Counted from the first letter of the stretch, positions 1 to 8,336 are shown. The stretch is 64,000 nucleotides of DNA from Streptomyces prunicolor NBRC 13075 (GCF_000367365.1 NZ_BARF01000099.1:62001-126000), one strand, 5' to 3'. The notes: generated from the letters alone by a model not told the origin. Program-made: numbers and translations.

Positions 1-306
1 CTGGACGGTGATCTGCCGTACGTCGGCCAGTTCCTCGGCGGCGGCCGGTGCGACGAGCCACCAGGCCGTGTCCGTCTCGACGTCGGCGAGGACCGGGCCG
101 CGGTGTTCGCCGCGGATCCGGTTGAGGGCGCGCATCGTGGGGAGGAGCCGCGTCTCGGCCGCAAGCCAGTGGGTGCCGGTGGCGATCGGGGCCAGGGCTT
201 CCTTGTTCCACGTCATGCGGACGAGGGTCGGGTGCGCGGAGCAATCGGCGAGCCATGAGTCCCCGGCCTCGTACACCTCCGCGAACCGCATCGTCGGGTG
301 GGCCAT
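1..306 (-). CDS. Small protein of unknown function, partial at the left edge
   Basis: The frame runs off the window, so only the first 102 residues are visible. No domain is recognised with confidence. It has a G-x-x-W-L-A stretch, then GPVLAD and a WWLV strand about 20 residues later, loosely like the small proteins at 22580-22996 and 36315-36725 (GPVV then YFL). Like those it lies upstream of, and divergent from, a DUF5753/DUF397 unit, here broken at 1901-2475. No clear ribosome binding site precedes the ATG; an in-frame GTG at 366-364 is an alternative start. The grouping with the other two genes is an inference from position and weak motif likeness. Confidence 0.55.
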   Translation of the reverse strand, partial: MAHPTMRFAEVYEAGDSWLADCSAHPTLVRMTWNKEALAPIATGTHWLAAETRLLPTMRALNRIRGEHRGPVLADVETDTAWWLVAPAAAEELADVRQITVQ

Positions 307-393
307 GTCGAGCACCGTAGGCAGCACGATTGCGTACTCGCGCGTCGATTGTGCGGGATTGCGCACGTGGTCACGCGGGGTGCGTCGGGTTGC

Positions 394-1238
394 TCACGTG
401 AGGTCGGAGAAGCGCGCCCGGGCCCGGTCGATCAGCCGGTGCGCCTGGTGGTCGAAGATGGCCGACTCGTGCATCAGCTCCCACGTCCTGCGGCACAGCG
501 CGACGTCCTCGGCGGAGTCGAGCGACAACTCGGCGCTCCATGTGTCGGCGACAACGAGCTGTTCGTCGATGATCCAGAACCCGTGCTTCGGGGAGAACGG
601 CGTGCGCGCCCCCAGCGGGATGACGCCGAGGGTGACGGTGTCGAGACCGATGAACCCGCTCAGCCGGTGCAGTTGCACGGCCATGGCCTCGGGGGCGCAC
701 CGTGCGACGTGCAGGGCGGCTTCCCAGATCAGCGCGTGGAAGTGGTGGCCCGGCTCGTAGATGGTTTCCTGGCGCTTCATACGGGCCCGTACGCCTTCGT
801 CGATGTCGCGGGGCGTACCGAGCCGGTTGGACACGTCGGTGAGGACGCCGCGGGCGTAGTCGGGGGTCTGGAAGATGCCGGGGATGATGCCGGACTCGAA
901 GATGCGGATCGTCTGGGCCTGCGCCTCTTGGACGCGATGGCCTTCCTGCACGGCGCGGTGGCCGGCCGAGAGCTGTCGGCGCCAACTGCGGTACGAGGTC
1001 TGGAGGTTGCGCACGCTGCGCCGCAACTCGTCTGCGACGTGGGCCGTTCAGCGCCTTGGGCCCACGTCTCGGCGTCAGCCTCGGTCGCGGTCTGCTTGCC
1101 GTTCTCCAGGCGGGAGACCTTGGAGCGCTGCCAGCCGAGGCGTCCGGCGAAGTCCTTGCCGTTCAGCCCGGTCTCGGTGCGCAGCTCACGCAGCCGCGCG
1201 CCGAGCGCCTCACGGGCCTGCTGGTAGTCGGTGCTCAC
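394..1238 (-). pseudogene. XRE-family regulator with DUF5753 domain, frameshifted
   Basis: The N-terminal helix-turn-helix (from GTG 1238, with SKVSRLENGKQ as recognition-helix region) lies in one frame and the DUF5753 ligand/partner domain (FESGIIPGIFQTPDYARGVL and onward to 394) in another. The two frames meet at about 1030-1048, where one base is missing near a CCC run: the helix-turn-helix frame reads TWAQGAERPT, while the downstream frame has a TGA just before HVADELRR. Restoring one base gives a normal protein of about 281 residues. The GTG overlaps the stop of the DUF6879 gene by four bases. DUF5753 proteins are Scr1/WhiJ-like regulators usually paired with DUF397. Either the gene is dead or this is a sequencing indel. 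Confidence 0.75.
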
Positions 1239-1771
1239 CCACTCGAAGTTACCTGCGCGAGGAAGTCCTCGCGCCTGATCGCGAAGTGCCAGGCGGCATC
1301 CCGGATCTGACAGAACTGCACGACGCGCGTGGGGTCTTCGACGAGTTCGGCACCGAGGTACTCGTCCGTCCCGTCGAAGTGGAGGACGAGCGCGCGGCGG
1401 GCGTCGAACAGCCAGAAGTCGACCGTCGGCAGGCCGGCCTTGTCGGCGTCCGTGCGCCACAGGTTGCGGATGTCCTCGCCAGCTTTGTTGCTGCCGGCCG
1501 CGGTGGCGAGCAGGAAGAGCTGTTCCCTGGTCGGCGGGTGGTCGACGATCCGGACGCGCTCGAACCTCTTGCCCTGCACGGTCTGCGCGCGAACGATGGC
1601 GTACCAGGGGCGATGCGAGTCGTCGGGTACCTCCTCGGTCTCGAGGTAGCGGCGGTACTTCTCGCCGGCACGGTCGGAGGCGTAGCCGCGGCGGGTCTCC
1701 AGCCGCCAGGCGGTGTGCTCGAACTTCTCGAAGTAGCTGCCGAACGTGCTGTCGTCGATGAACTCCGGCAC
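1235..1771 (-). CDS. DUF6879 family protein
   Basis: A 178-residue soluble protein with the DUF6879 pattern common in Streptomyces: FEHTAWRLETRRGYASD near the N-terminus, VRIVDHPPTREQLFLL in the middle, and WLFDARRALVLHFDG with QFCQIRDAAWHFA towards the end. Biochemical function is unknown. The GTG start is preceded by AAGGAG at 8 bp spacing, which favours it over longer in-frame starts. It sits between a 47-residue ORF upstream and the XRE/DUF5753 regulator downstream, overlapping the latter by GTGA, so the three probably form one translationally coupled operon. DUF6879 genes often accompany XRE regulators in this genus, suggesting a partner role. Confidence 0.8.
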   Translation of the reverse strand: MPEFIDDSTFGSYFEKFEHTAWRLETRRGYASDRAGEKYRRYLETEEVPDDSHRPWYAIVRAQTVQGKRFERVRIVDHPPTREQLFLLATAAGSNKAGEDIRNLWRTDADKAGLPTVDFWLFDARRALVLHFDGTDEYLGAELVEDPTRVVQFCQIRDAAWHFAIRREDFLAQVTSSG

Positions 1772-1776
1772 GCGTT

Positions 1777-1920
1777 CTACTCCTTGGGGGCGAAGCGAGT
1801 GAGCAGTTCGCGCGGGATCCGTACGAACGACTCGCCGTCGAGGACGTTCTGCAACTGCGCCACGTCCTCCGCATCGGTCACGGTGTAGCCCTGCACGACG
1901 ATGTCTCTCGAGACGGTCAT
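1777..1920 (-). CDS. 47-residue conserved-looking small protein
   Basis: A short frame from ATG 1920 to TAG 1777 that begins MTVSRDIVVQGYTVTD and ends RIPRELLTRFAPKE. It lies six bases upstream of the DUF6879 GTG, whose ribosome binding site overlaps its last codons, so it looks like the first gene of that operon. No domain is recognised. Codon usage is typical for the window. Its 5' end overlaps by 20 bp the start of an oppositely oriented DUF5753 gene fragment, marking this as the junction where an inserted cassette meets an older gene. Confidence 0.55.
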   Translation of the reverse strand: MTVSRDIVVQGYTVTDAEDVAQLQNVLDGESFVRIPRELLTRFAPKE

Positions 1921-2257
1921 TCATGAGATGGCCCTCCGTGTCCACGTGGCCGATCTCGGGACCTCGCGGGCTCAACTCCGCTTCATCCTGGACAGAATCG
2001 AAGAGGGCTGTGCCAGCGTGCGGGTCGTCCCCTTCGGCAGGGAAGGTTTCGCCGGTGCCGGAGCTTCGCTGATGTACCTGGGGGGTTCGGTGCCCCGGTT
2101 GGACACGGGGCTGCGTGACTCGCCGACCGGCGTTGAGTTCTGCGATGCGGAGGCGCAGTTGAGGCAGCTTCGGACGTTGTTCCATAAGGTTGAGGAAGTG
2201 TCGCTGGACACCTCGGCGTCTCGGGACTTCATCCACCAGCTGGCTAAGGAACTGTAA
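1901..2257 (+). pseudogene. C-terminal fragment of a DUF5753 regulator
   Basis: The translation from about residue 10 (MALRVHVADLGTSRAQLRFI) matches the second half of DUF5753: the QLRFIL..EEG..SVRVVPF strand, then SLMYL, FCDAEAQLRQL and a closing helix ending in QLAKEL. The helix-turn-helix and the first half of the domain are absent, and the sequence upstream belongs to the oppositely oriented 47-residue gene. It is followed directly by a DUF397 reading frame on the same strand, the usual partner. This is the surviving 3' half of an XRE-DUF5753/DUF397 pair whose 5' half was lost when the 394-1920 cassette arrived. An in-frame ATG at 1928 could be used if anything is translated. Confidence 0.75.
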
Positions 2258-2475
2258 TCAACTGGCGTAAGTCGACGTACTCCAGCGGCGGCGAGGGCGA
2301 CACCTGCGTCGAGATAGCGGAACTCCCCACCCGCACAGCCGTCCGCGACTCCAAGTCGCCCACCCGTGCCACCCTCTCCTTCCCCACCCCCGCCTTCACC
2401 GCCCTCGTCGAGCACATCAAGGGCGGTCGGCACCGTGATCGTTTCTGCGGTGAATCGACCCCGCCGGTCGGGTGA
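2257..2475 (+). pseudogene. DUF397 domain gene lacking a standard start
   Basis: The frame reads NWRKSTYSSGGEGDTCVEIA, then VRDSKSP and FPTPAFTALVEHIK, the complete DUF397 pattern. It overlaps the TAA of the DUF5753 fragment by one base, but the only codons between the preceding in-frame TAA and NWRKS are GGA, ACT, GTA and ATC, so no ATG, GTG or TTG start exists. A run-on tail of about 18 residues follows the domain. Intact DUF397 genes in this window start at a GTG or ATG overlapping the upstream stop. It is probably decayed along with its truncated partner, although initiation at ATC cannot be excluded. Confidence 0.7.
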
Positions 2476-2528
2476 ACGACCGTCCCCGTGGCTGTCGTTG
2501 AGGCCTGTGGTCCCGCTACATCAGACGC

Positions 2529-3005
2529 ATGATCAAGCACCTGGAGCGCGCCCTGACCGCGCTCGCGCTGACCGCTCTGCCCCTTCTGGCCGGCACTTCG
2601 CCCGTTGCGGCCGAGGGGGTCCCGCAGTACTTCCAGATCACCACGCACCTGAACGGCAAGTGCCTCGCCACCAACGGCGACAACGTCGAGGTCCAGCGGT
2701 GCAACGACGGCACCGGCAACCAGCTCTGGTACTGGAGGAACGGAAAGGTACTGGTCAACGGCGCCGAGCAGCACTGTCTCGACGTCAAGAACGGCGAGGT
2801 GAACGCGGCGGCCCAGGCGGTCGGCGACTGCCACGGCCTGGCCAACCAGCGCTGGTACAAGGACGGCGACCGGCTGCGCACCGAGGTCAACAACCAGTGT
2901 CTGAGCATCCAGAACAACGGTGACCAGAGCGAGCACGCGGGGATCAACGTCCGTAACTGCGGCTCGAACACCTGGCAGTGGTGGCGGGTGCCCAACCCGT
3001 CCTGA
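2529..3005 (+). CDS. Secreted ricin-type (RICIN) beta-trefoil lectin
   Basis: A 158-residue protein with a Sec signal peptide (basic MIKHLERALT, hydrophobic ALALTALPLLAG, cleavage likely after PVAA around residue 28). One ricin B-type beta-trefoil follows, seen as repeated N-x-K-C-L and Q-x-W elements: LNGKCLATNG, GNQLWYW, EQHCLDVKNG, ANQRWYK, NNQCLSIQN and TWQWW. Cysteine pairs fit disulfides in each subdomain. No catalytic domain is attached, so it is a stand-alone carbohydrate-binding or lectin-like exoprotein. A TACATC hexamer lies six bases upstream of the ATG, a possible leaderless start. Confidence 0.88.
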   Translation: MIKHLERALTALALTALPLLAGTSPVAAEGVPQYFQITTHLNGKCLATNGDNVEVQRCNDGTGNQLWYWRNGKVLVNGAEQHCLDVKNGEVNAAAQAVGDCHGLANQRWYKDGDRLRTEVNNQCLSIQNNGDQSEHAGINVRNCGSNTWQWWRVPNPS

Positions 3006-3134
3006 GCGGAGCCCGCACCACGACGAACGATCCACGGGGGCGCCGGTCCCCGTGGGTCCCGCAGCCTCCTGGGTCACCGGGATCACCGAGGTAGCCCCTG
3101 GTCAGACCGGGTGCTGCCGGGCTAGCGTCCGTGC

Positions 3135-4343
3135 ATGGCAGCCTTTGACCCCTGGGACCCCGCGTTCGTCGACGACCCGTACCCCGCCTACGCCGAACTG
3201 CGCGACCGGGGCCGGGTCACCTACTACGAGCCGACGGACCAGTGGCTGGTCCCCCGCCACGCGGACGTCTCGGCGCTCCTGCGCGACCGCCGCCTCGGCC
3301 GCACCTACCAACACCGCTTCACCCACGAGGACTTCGGCCGTACGGCGCCGCCGCCCGAGCACGAGCCCTTCCACACCCTCAACGACCACGGCATGCTCGA
3401 CCTGGAGCCCCCGGACCACACCCGCATCCGGCGCCTGGTCTCGAAGGCGTTCACCCCGCGCACGGTCGAGCAACTCAAGCCCTACGTCAGCCAGTTGGCG
3501 GCAGAACTGGTGGACGCTCTGGTGGCGAAGGGCGGCGGCGATCTACTGACGGACGTGGCCGAACCGCTCCCCGTCGCAGTCATCGCCGAGATGCTCGGCA
3601 TCCCGGAGTCGGATCGCGCCCCGCTGCGCCCCTGGTCGGCGGACATCTGCGGGATGTACGAACTCAGCCCGTCCGAGGACACGGCGGCGAAGGCGGTCCG
3701 CGCGTCGAACGAATTCTCCTCGTATCTACGCGAGTTGATCGCGGCCCGCCGCAAGAACCCGGGCGACGACCTCATCTCCGGCATGATCGCGGCCCACGAC
3801 GAGGACGACGACCGCCTCACCGAACAGGAGCTGATCTCCACCGCCGTACTCCTGCTGAACGCGGGCCACGAGGCGACGGTGAACTCCACGGTGAATGGTT
3901 GGTGGGCGCTGTTCCGCAACCCGGAGCAGTTGGCGGCCCTGCGCGCGGACCACTCCCTCATCCCCTCCGCCGTCGAGGAGTTGATGCGCTACGACACCCC
4001 GCTCCAGCTCTTCGAGCGGTGGGTGCTGGACGAGATCGAGATCGACGGTACGACGATCCCGCGCGGCGCGGAGATCGCGATGCTGTTCGGCGCGGCCAAC
4101 CACGACCCGGCGGTCTTCACCGACCCCGAGCGCCTGGACCTCACCCGCGCGGACAACCCGCACATCAGCTTCAGCGCGGGCATCCACTACTGCATCGGCG
4201 CACCCCTGGCCCGTATCGAACTCGCCGCTTCCATGGGGGCGTTGCTGGAGCGCGCCCCGACGCTGCGCCTGGCGGCGGAGCCGGAACGCAAGCCGAACTT
4301 CGTGATCCGGGGGCTGGAGGGGCTGAGTGTCGAGGTGGGGTAA
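3135..4343 (+). CDS. Cytochrome P450
   Basis: A full-length soluble bacterial P450 of 402 residues, the normal size for actinomycete CYP107/105-like enzymes. Seen in order: I-helix AGHEATVN near residue 244 (proton-relay Glu-Thr), K-helix E-x-x-R in EELMR near 281, and the haem-binding loop FSAGIHYCIGAPLARIE with the thiolate Cys at about 353. It should catalyse oxygen-dependent hydroxylation or a related oxidation; the substrate cannot be read from sequence. No ferredoxin or reductase gene is adjacent and no biosynthetic cluster surrounds it. A TAGCGT hexamer six bases before the ATG suggests leaderless transcription. Confidence 0.95.
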   Translation: MAAFDPWDPAFVDDPYPAYAELRDRGRVTYYEPTDQWLVPRHADVSALLRDRRLGRTYQHRFTHEDFGRTAPPPEHEPFHTLNDHGMLDLEPPDHTRIRRLVSKAFTPRTVEQLKPYVSQLAAELVDALVAKGGGDLLTDVAEPLPVAVIAEMLGIPESDRAPLRPWSADICGMYELSPSEDTAAKAVRASNEFSSYLRELIAARRKNPGDDLISGMIAAHDEDDDRLTEQELISTAVLLLNAGHEATVNSTVNGWWALFRNPEQLAALRADHSLIPSAVEELMRYDTPLQLFERWVLDEIEIDGTTIPRGAEIAMLFGAANHDPAVFTDPERLDLTRADNPHISFSAGIHYCIGAPLARIELAASMGALLERAPTLRLAAEPERKPNFVIRGLEGLSVEVG

Positions 4344-4392
4344 CAGCCCTTCGTAGCCCACGAGTTGGATCTACGTGCTGTCTGAGTTGGGC

Positions 4393-4995
4393 CTACGTCG
4401 CCGACCCGCCCCGGGGTCCCCGGACCTGCCGGCCGCCCGTGCGGGTCGGGCCGGCGGCGGGTGCCTTCCGCAACCGCTCGACGTGCTGCTGCTGGATGTC
4501 GCGGGAGAAGGTCAGATAGTCGATGACCAGTTCCAGCTGCTCGGGGGTGTAGCGGTCGAAGACCTTCCGGCCGGCGTCTTCGAGGAACGGCCCGATCAGG
4601 CCGAAGGCGCACTGGGTCGCCTCCGGGGTGACCCGGATCAGGGTCTTGCGCCGGTCGTCGGGGTGCGGCGTGCGGGTGAGATAGGCGAGCTTCTCCAGCC
4701 GGTCGAGCATCGTGGTGACGCTCCCGGTGGTCAGGCCCAGCTGTCGGCTCAGTTCACGCGGGGTGATCTCCTCGACCGCGAAAAGGATCTCCAGGCAGCG
4801 CAGATCGGTCTCGTTGACCCCCATGAGCCGGGCCAGCTCGCGGTCGAAGTCGTCGACGGCGCTCTGGTAGGCCTGCACGGCCGCGCCCAGCCGCGCTTCG
4901 ACCGCCCCTGAGGTCGCCCCCGAGACCGACTCCGCCCCCGAGACCGACCCCGAGGCGGCGTCCGAGCCCGCGTCCGACTCCGTTCCGCTTGACAT
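4393..4995 (-). CDS. MarR-family transcriptional regulator
   Basis: A 200-residue protein with a low-complexity Ser/Gly/Glu-rich N-terminal extension (about residues 1-30), then a MarR winged helix: MGVNETDLRCLEIL, TPRELSRQLGLTTGSVTTML (recognition helix), and the wing HPDDRRKTLIRVTPEA. The start at 4995 has GGGAG at 8 bp. It is divergent from a DHA2 efflux pump with 97 bp between starts, the standard layout for a MarR repressor that controls the pump and itself and is released by a drug-like ligand. The regulatory assignment is inferred from position. Confidence 0.9.
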   Translation of the reverse strand: MSSGTESDAGSDAASGSVSGAESVSGATSGAVEARLGAAVQAYQSAVDDFDRELARLMGVNETDLRCLEILFAVEEITPRELSRQLGLTTGSVTTMLDRLEKLAYLTRTPHPDDRRKTLIRVTPEATQCAFGLIGPFLEDAGRKVFDRYTPEQLELVIDYLTFSRDIQQQHVERLRKAPAAGPTRTGGRQVRGPRGGSAT

Positions 4996-5092
4996 TCGAG
5001 ATATCTCCCTGCATCGTAACTATCGGTTATTAGCTTGAAAGCCAAGATGTATGAAAGTCAAGCAGAACTGACCGACCCGAGGAGTCCACGCC
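4996..5092. promoter_or_regulatory. Divergent promoter/operator between MarR gene and efflux pump
   Basis: On the minus strand TTGGCT (complement of 5040-5045) and TAGTTA (complement of 5017-5022) are separated by 17 bp, a good sigma-70-type promoter for the MarR gene. Two short dyads overlap it: TAAC-N5-GTTA at 5017-5029 and CTTG-N5-CAAG at 5034-5046. These are the best operator candidates for the MarR dimer. A clear promoter for the pump was not identified; it probably overlaps the same stretch. Confidence 0.5.
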
Positions 5093-6556
5093 ATGTCGTC
5101 CAGCACGACCAACCCCATGAACGTAGCCGCTGACGACGGCAGCGGGCCGGTGCCCTATCCCAAACGGTGGGCGGCGGCGTTCGTGATGATCCTCGCCGCG
5201 CTGCTGGACATGATCGACGGATCGATCGTGAACACCGCGCTGCCCTCCATCGGTAAGGGCCTCAAGGCGACCCCGGCCGATCTCCAGTGGACCGTGTCCG
5301 CGTACATGCTCGGCTTCGCCGCCACGCTGATCATCGCCGGGCACCTGGGCGACCGCTACGGCCGCAAGAAGCTGTTCCTGCTCGGCGTCACCGCGTTCGC
5401 GCTGACGAGCCTGGCCAGCGCGCTGGCGACCTCGGCCGGGGTGCTCGTCGCCTCGCGCGGACTCCAGGGCGTGGCCGCGGCCGTGATCATGCCGCAGATC
5501 CTCGCCTCGTTCCGCACGATGTTCGACGGCGAGGAACGCGGCAAGGCCTTCGCCCTGTACGGCGCGATCGCCGGCATCTCCACCGCCGTGGGCGTGCTGC
5601 TCGGCGGCGTACTGACCGACTGGGACCTTTTCGGCTGGGGCTGGCGCACGATCTTCGTCATCAACCTCCCGCTGGCCGCCCTGGTCCTCGTCCTCGGCGC
5701 CAAGTGGATCCCGGCCTCCAAGGACCACGCCTTCACGGGCCGCATAGACCTGCCCGGCAACCTGGTCCTGGCCGCGGGCCTGGTCGCGATCGTGCTCCCG
5801 CTGGTCCAGGGCCGTTCCAACGGTTGGCCGCTGTGGGGCTGGCTCTGCCTGGCGGCGGGCGTGGCGGCGATCGCCTTGCTGACGCTCTCGGAGAAGCGCC
5901 GGGGCATCGAACACCCGCTCCTCCCCACGGACTTGTTCAAGAAGCCCGCCTTCAGCGCCGGCCTGCTGGTCCAACTCCTCTTCTACGGCGGCATGTCCGG
6001 CTTCTTCCTGGTCTTCACCATCTGGCTGCAGTCCGGCCAGGGCTACACCCCCACGCAGGCCGGTCTGCTGATGGTCGCCTTCAGCGCGGGCTCGATCCTG
6101 TCCGCCCCCGCCGTCGACCCGCTGGTCGCCAAGTTCGGCCGCAGCGTGCTGATCCTGGGCGCCCTGGTGATGGCGGGCGGCCTGTTCTGGGTCCGGCACG
6201 TGGCGCAGGACTCCGCCCAACTGCACACCGGCGCCTGGCCGTTGGTGCCGGGACTGTTCCTGGCCGGCGTCGGCCTGATCTTCCTGATCATCCCGCTGGT
6301 CAACACGATCCTGAGCACCGTGCCGAGCGACCTCGCGGGCGGCGCCTCCGGAATCCTCTCCACCGCCCAGCAGTTCGGCGGAGCGCTCGGAGTCGCCGTC
6401 ATCGGCAACGCCTTCTTCTCCCCCGCGGACAAGGGCCTCACCGACGCCATCACGCACGCGGGGCCCTGGGCGATCGGCGCGTACGTGCTGTGCGCGGTCC
6501 TGTGCCTGGCCCTGCCCCGCAAGGCAGTTGGCAACCAGGCCGAGGCCGCCGCCTGA
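5093..6556 (+). CDS. DHA2 (EmrB/QacA-type) MFS drug efflux transporter
   Basis: A 487-residue inner-membrane proton-coupled exporter with 14 predicted helices. Motif D1/N-terminal helix is LDMIDGSIVNTALPSI, motif A is GHLGDRYGRKK in the loop between helices 2 and 3, and the antiporter motif C is seen as GISTAVGVLLGGVL in helix 5. Length fits the DHA2 family. It is divergent from a MarR regulator, which probably represses it. A 142-residue unknown protein follows 118 bp downstream on the same strand and may be co-transcribed. The substrate is unknown. Confidence 0.93.
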   Translation: MSSSTTNPMNVAADDGSGPVPYPKRWAAAFVMILAALLDMIDGSIVNTALPSIGKGLKATPADLQWTVSAYMLGFAATLIIAGHLGDRYGRKKLFLLGVTAFALTSLASALATSAGVLVASRGLQGVAAAVIMPQILASFRTMFDGEERGKAFALYGAIAGISTAVGVLLGGVLTDWDLFGWGWRTIFVINLPLAALVLVLGAKWIPASKDHAFTGRIDLPGNLVLAAGLVAIVLPLVQGRSNGWPLWGWLCLAAGVAAIALLTLSEKRRGIEHPLLPTDLFKKPAFSAGLLVQLLFYGGMSGFFLVFTIWLQSGQGYTPTQAGLLMVAFSAGSILSAPAVDPLVAKFGRSVLILGALVMAGGLFWVRHVAQDSAQLHTGAWPLVPGLFLAGVGLIFLIIPLVNTILSTVPSDLAGGASGILSTAQQFGGALGVAVIGNAFFSPADKGLTDAITHAGPWAIGAYVLCAVLCLALPRKAVGNQAEAAA

Positions 6557-6562
6557 CCTCTA

Positions 6563-6606
6563 CCTCAACAACCACCTCAACAACCACCTCGACGACCACT
6601 TCAACA
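6563..6606. repeat. 12-bp tandem repeat downstream of the MFS gene
   Basis: CCTCAACAACCA occurs at 6563-6574 and 6575-6586, a variant with two changes at 6587-6598, and a partial unit to 6606. It lies in the spacer just after the MFS stop. It is CAA-rich on the sense strand and so probably unstructured in mRNA. Confidence 0.7.
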
Positions 6607-6674
6607 GGCCACTGCCCTACGGCAGTTGTGCCCCATCCCGTCCCGTCCTGCACGAACGAACGAAAGAGACCCCC

Positions 6675-7103
6675 ATGTCCGAGAAGACCACCCCCACCGA
6701 GATCCTCACCCCCACCGAGAAGCTCACCCTCCAGACCGCGGCCCACGGCGTCGTCTCCCTGATGGCGGCGGCCGACCCCGGCCTGATCTCCTCCACCCGC
6801 TCCGGAATGGCCGGCGGCAAGGCGCTGTCGTCGGCGACCGGCCTGGTCGGTCACGTCCTCGCCGAGAAGCTCAAGGGCCTTGATCTGGACGGCAGTTCCA
6901 CCGCTGATCTGGCCGACCACACCTTCACCGCGCTGACCGCCTCGATGACCCTCCTCAAGACCAAGGCACCCGCCGAGGCCGAGAACTTCCACGCCACCAT
7001 CACCACGATCATGGAGGCCGCCTCCCGCGCTCACAAGGGCGGCGCCGGGCCCGCCGAGACCGCCATGATCCGGAAGATCACTGCTGCTCTCGACAACGCC
7101 TGA
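6675..7103 (+). CDS. Hypothetical protein, all-helical
   Basis: A 142-residue protein from ATG 6675 (GAAAGAGA upstream as a weak ribosome binding site). It begins MSEKTTPTEILTPTEKLTLQ and is rich in Ala, Thr and Lys. There is no signal peptide, no membrane helix and no recognised domain. The pattern of charged and hydrophobic residues suggests a small alpha-helical bundle. It follows the efflux pump by 118 bp, so it may share that transcript. A longer in-frame extension reads through the tandem repeat and is unlikely to be coding. Confidence 0.65.
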   Translation: MSEKTTPTEILTPTEKLTLQTAAHGVVSLMAAADPGLISSTRSGMAGGKALSSATGLVGHVLAEKLKGLDLDGSSTADLADHTFTALTASMTLLKTKAPAEAENFHATITTIMEAASRAHKGGAGPAETAMIRKITAALDNA

Positions 7104-7149
7104 TCACCTGCGCTGTCATGCCATGCCCCGCCCCGCCCTGCCCCACACG

Positions 7150-7656
7150 TCAGTCGCGGGTCGCGCCCTCGGGCCAGAGGATCTGCACGGGTACGTCGTG
7201 CTCCCGCGCATAGGTGACGACGTCGGCGGTGCCGCCGTAGCCGCGGGCGGGGCTGCCGTCCCAGACGGCGAGGAGTACGTCGACCCGGTCCACGAGGAGT
7301 TCGCTGCCCGCCATGTGGGCGTCGGGGCCGGAGGCGTCGAGTCCCGTGCGGTGGGCCTCCGTGGCTCGGCGGAGGAGGTCGTCGTAGGTGGAGTGGTGCC
7401 AGGCGGGCAGGTCGGCGCGGTACCTCGCGGCAGGCAGGACGACTTCGAGCCGCCCGCCGTGGTCGAGGACGGCCCGGGCGAACCAGGTATCCGGACCGTC
7501 GGCGATACAACTGACGCCCACCAGACCCGCGTTGCCGGGTTCGGTGCCGGTGCCGGTGCCGGTGCCGTACGCCGTGACCGCCTCCTCGATGAGCGCGCGC
7601 ACCGTCCGCTCCACCTCGCCGGACAAGCCGCGGTGTCCGGTGATCCCGACTCTCAT
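7150..7656 (-). CDS. SLOG-like Rossmannoid protein
   Basis: A 168-residue soluble protein starting MRVGITGHRGL, the first strand and loop characteristic of SLOG/DprA-like nucleotide-binding folds. It has later strands VGVSCIADGPDTWFARAVL and LLVDRVDVLLAVWDG, then GTADVVTYAREHDVPVQILW, matching the usual 'D-x-hh-A-x-W-DG ... GGT-x-x-h' pattern in which a Gly-rich loop contacts the ligand. SLOG domains bind nucleotides or nucleotide-derived signals. The ATG overlaps the stop of the upstream 227-residue gene by four bases, so the two are coupled. The specific ligand is unknown. Confidence 0.75.
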   Translation of the reverse strand: MRVGITGHRGLSGEVERTVRALIEEAVTAYGTGTGTGTEPGNAGLVGVSCIADGPDTWFARAVLDHGGRLEVVLPAARYRADLPAWHHSTYDDLLRRATEAHRTGLDASGPDAHMAGSELLVDRVDVLLAVWDGSPARGYGGTADVVTYAREHDVPVQILWPEGATRD

Positions 7657-8336
7657 GGGGCGGTGACTCCTGCTGTGTGAGGGGGAGTTCGGGAGCTTCG
7701 GACGATCGCGATCTCCGCCGTGTCGCGGACGCCGACCGCGCGCAACGCGTCGATGAAGACCTCCGCGAGCCAGGCCGCGGCGTCCGGGGTCCACTCGGGC
7801 AGCGCGCACGAGAAGGCCGTACGGTCACGCGCTCCGGCTCGGTGTTCGACATGTTCTACGTGTTCCGCGCGGAGCTGTCCGTGGCCGCGCTGGACGACCA
7901 GTTCGCGCAGGTCGAACCGAGTGTCCGGCGCGAGCCGCATCGGCACCCGCACCGTCAGCCCCGTGAAGTCCAACTCGCCCACACGGCCCAGGGATTCGAC
8001 CATGACCCGGGTCAACGGCAGCACAGGCAGGTGTTGTTCGCGCAGGTCGGTCGCGGGATACACGGTCAGCCAGGCGAGTTGCCGTACCCGGCCGTCCTGC
8101 GACCAGTCCCCGCCGGCGTCCGCATGCCCCCAGCGCTGCCCGCCGAGTTCGGCACCGGCGCTGAAACGGGTGGAACTCCAGCCGTAGGCGGCGGCCCGTT
8201 TGACCGCCGGCCCGAACAGGTCCGCGTCCAGGTCGTGGTCCGCGCCGACCTGCCCGATCCAGGCGTGTTCGCGCGGCACGCCGTAGACCTCGGCGGTCAT
8301 CGTGAGGTCGACGGGGTCCTCCGTGCTCGTGTCCAA
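7653..8336 (-). CDS. Hypothetical protein, partner of the SLOG-like gene
   Basis: A 227-residue protein with no recognised domain. The TTG start at 8336 is supported by AGAGGA about 8 bp upstream; an internal ATG at 8300 is the alternative. It is rich in Trp, Arg and Asp with strands such as VRQLAWLTVYPATDL and FTGLTVRVPMRLA, suggesting an alpha/beta cytoplasmic protein, and lacks membrane segments. A short His/Glu repeat (AEHVEHVEHRAG) occurs near residue 175. Its stop overlaps the SLOG-like start, and a small membrane protein lies 41 bp upstream, so the three read as one operon. Confidence 0.7.
   Translation of the reverse strand: MDTSTEDPVDLTMTAEVYGVPREHAWIGQVGADHDLDADLFGPAVKRAAAYGWSSTRFSAGAELGGQRWGHADAGGDWSQDGRVRQLAWLTVYPATDLREQHLPVLPLTRVMVESLGRVGELDFTGLTVRVPMRLAPDTRFDLRELVVQRGHGQLRAEHVEHVEHRAGARDRTAFSCALPEWTPDAAAWLAEVFIDALRAVGVRDTAEIAIVRSSRTPPHTAGVTAP

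Noticed and set aside
8..760. Long open frame on the plus strand at the left edge
   Set aside because: Arg/Ser-rich translation with no domain; it lies opposite the DUF5753 frame and the partial left-edge gene. High G+C leaves antisense frames open.
5030..6457. 475-residue antisense frame across the MFS gene
   Set aside because: Low-complexity Gly/Asp/Arg translation, the complement of transmembrane codons; no start signals.
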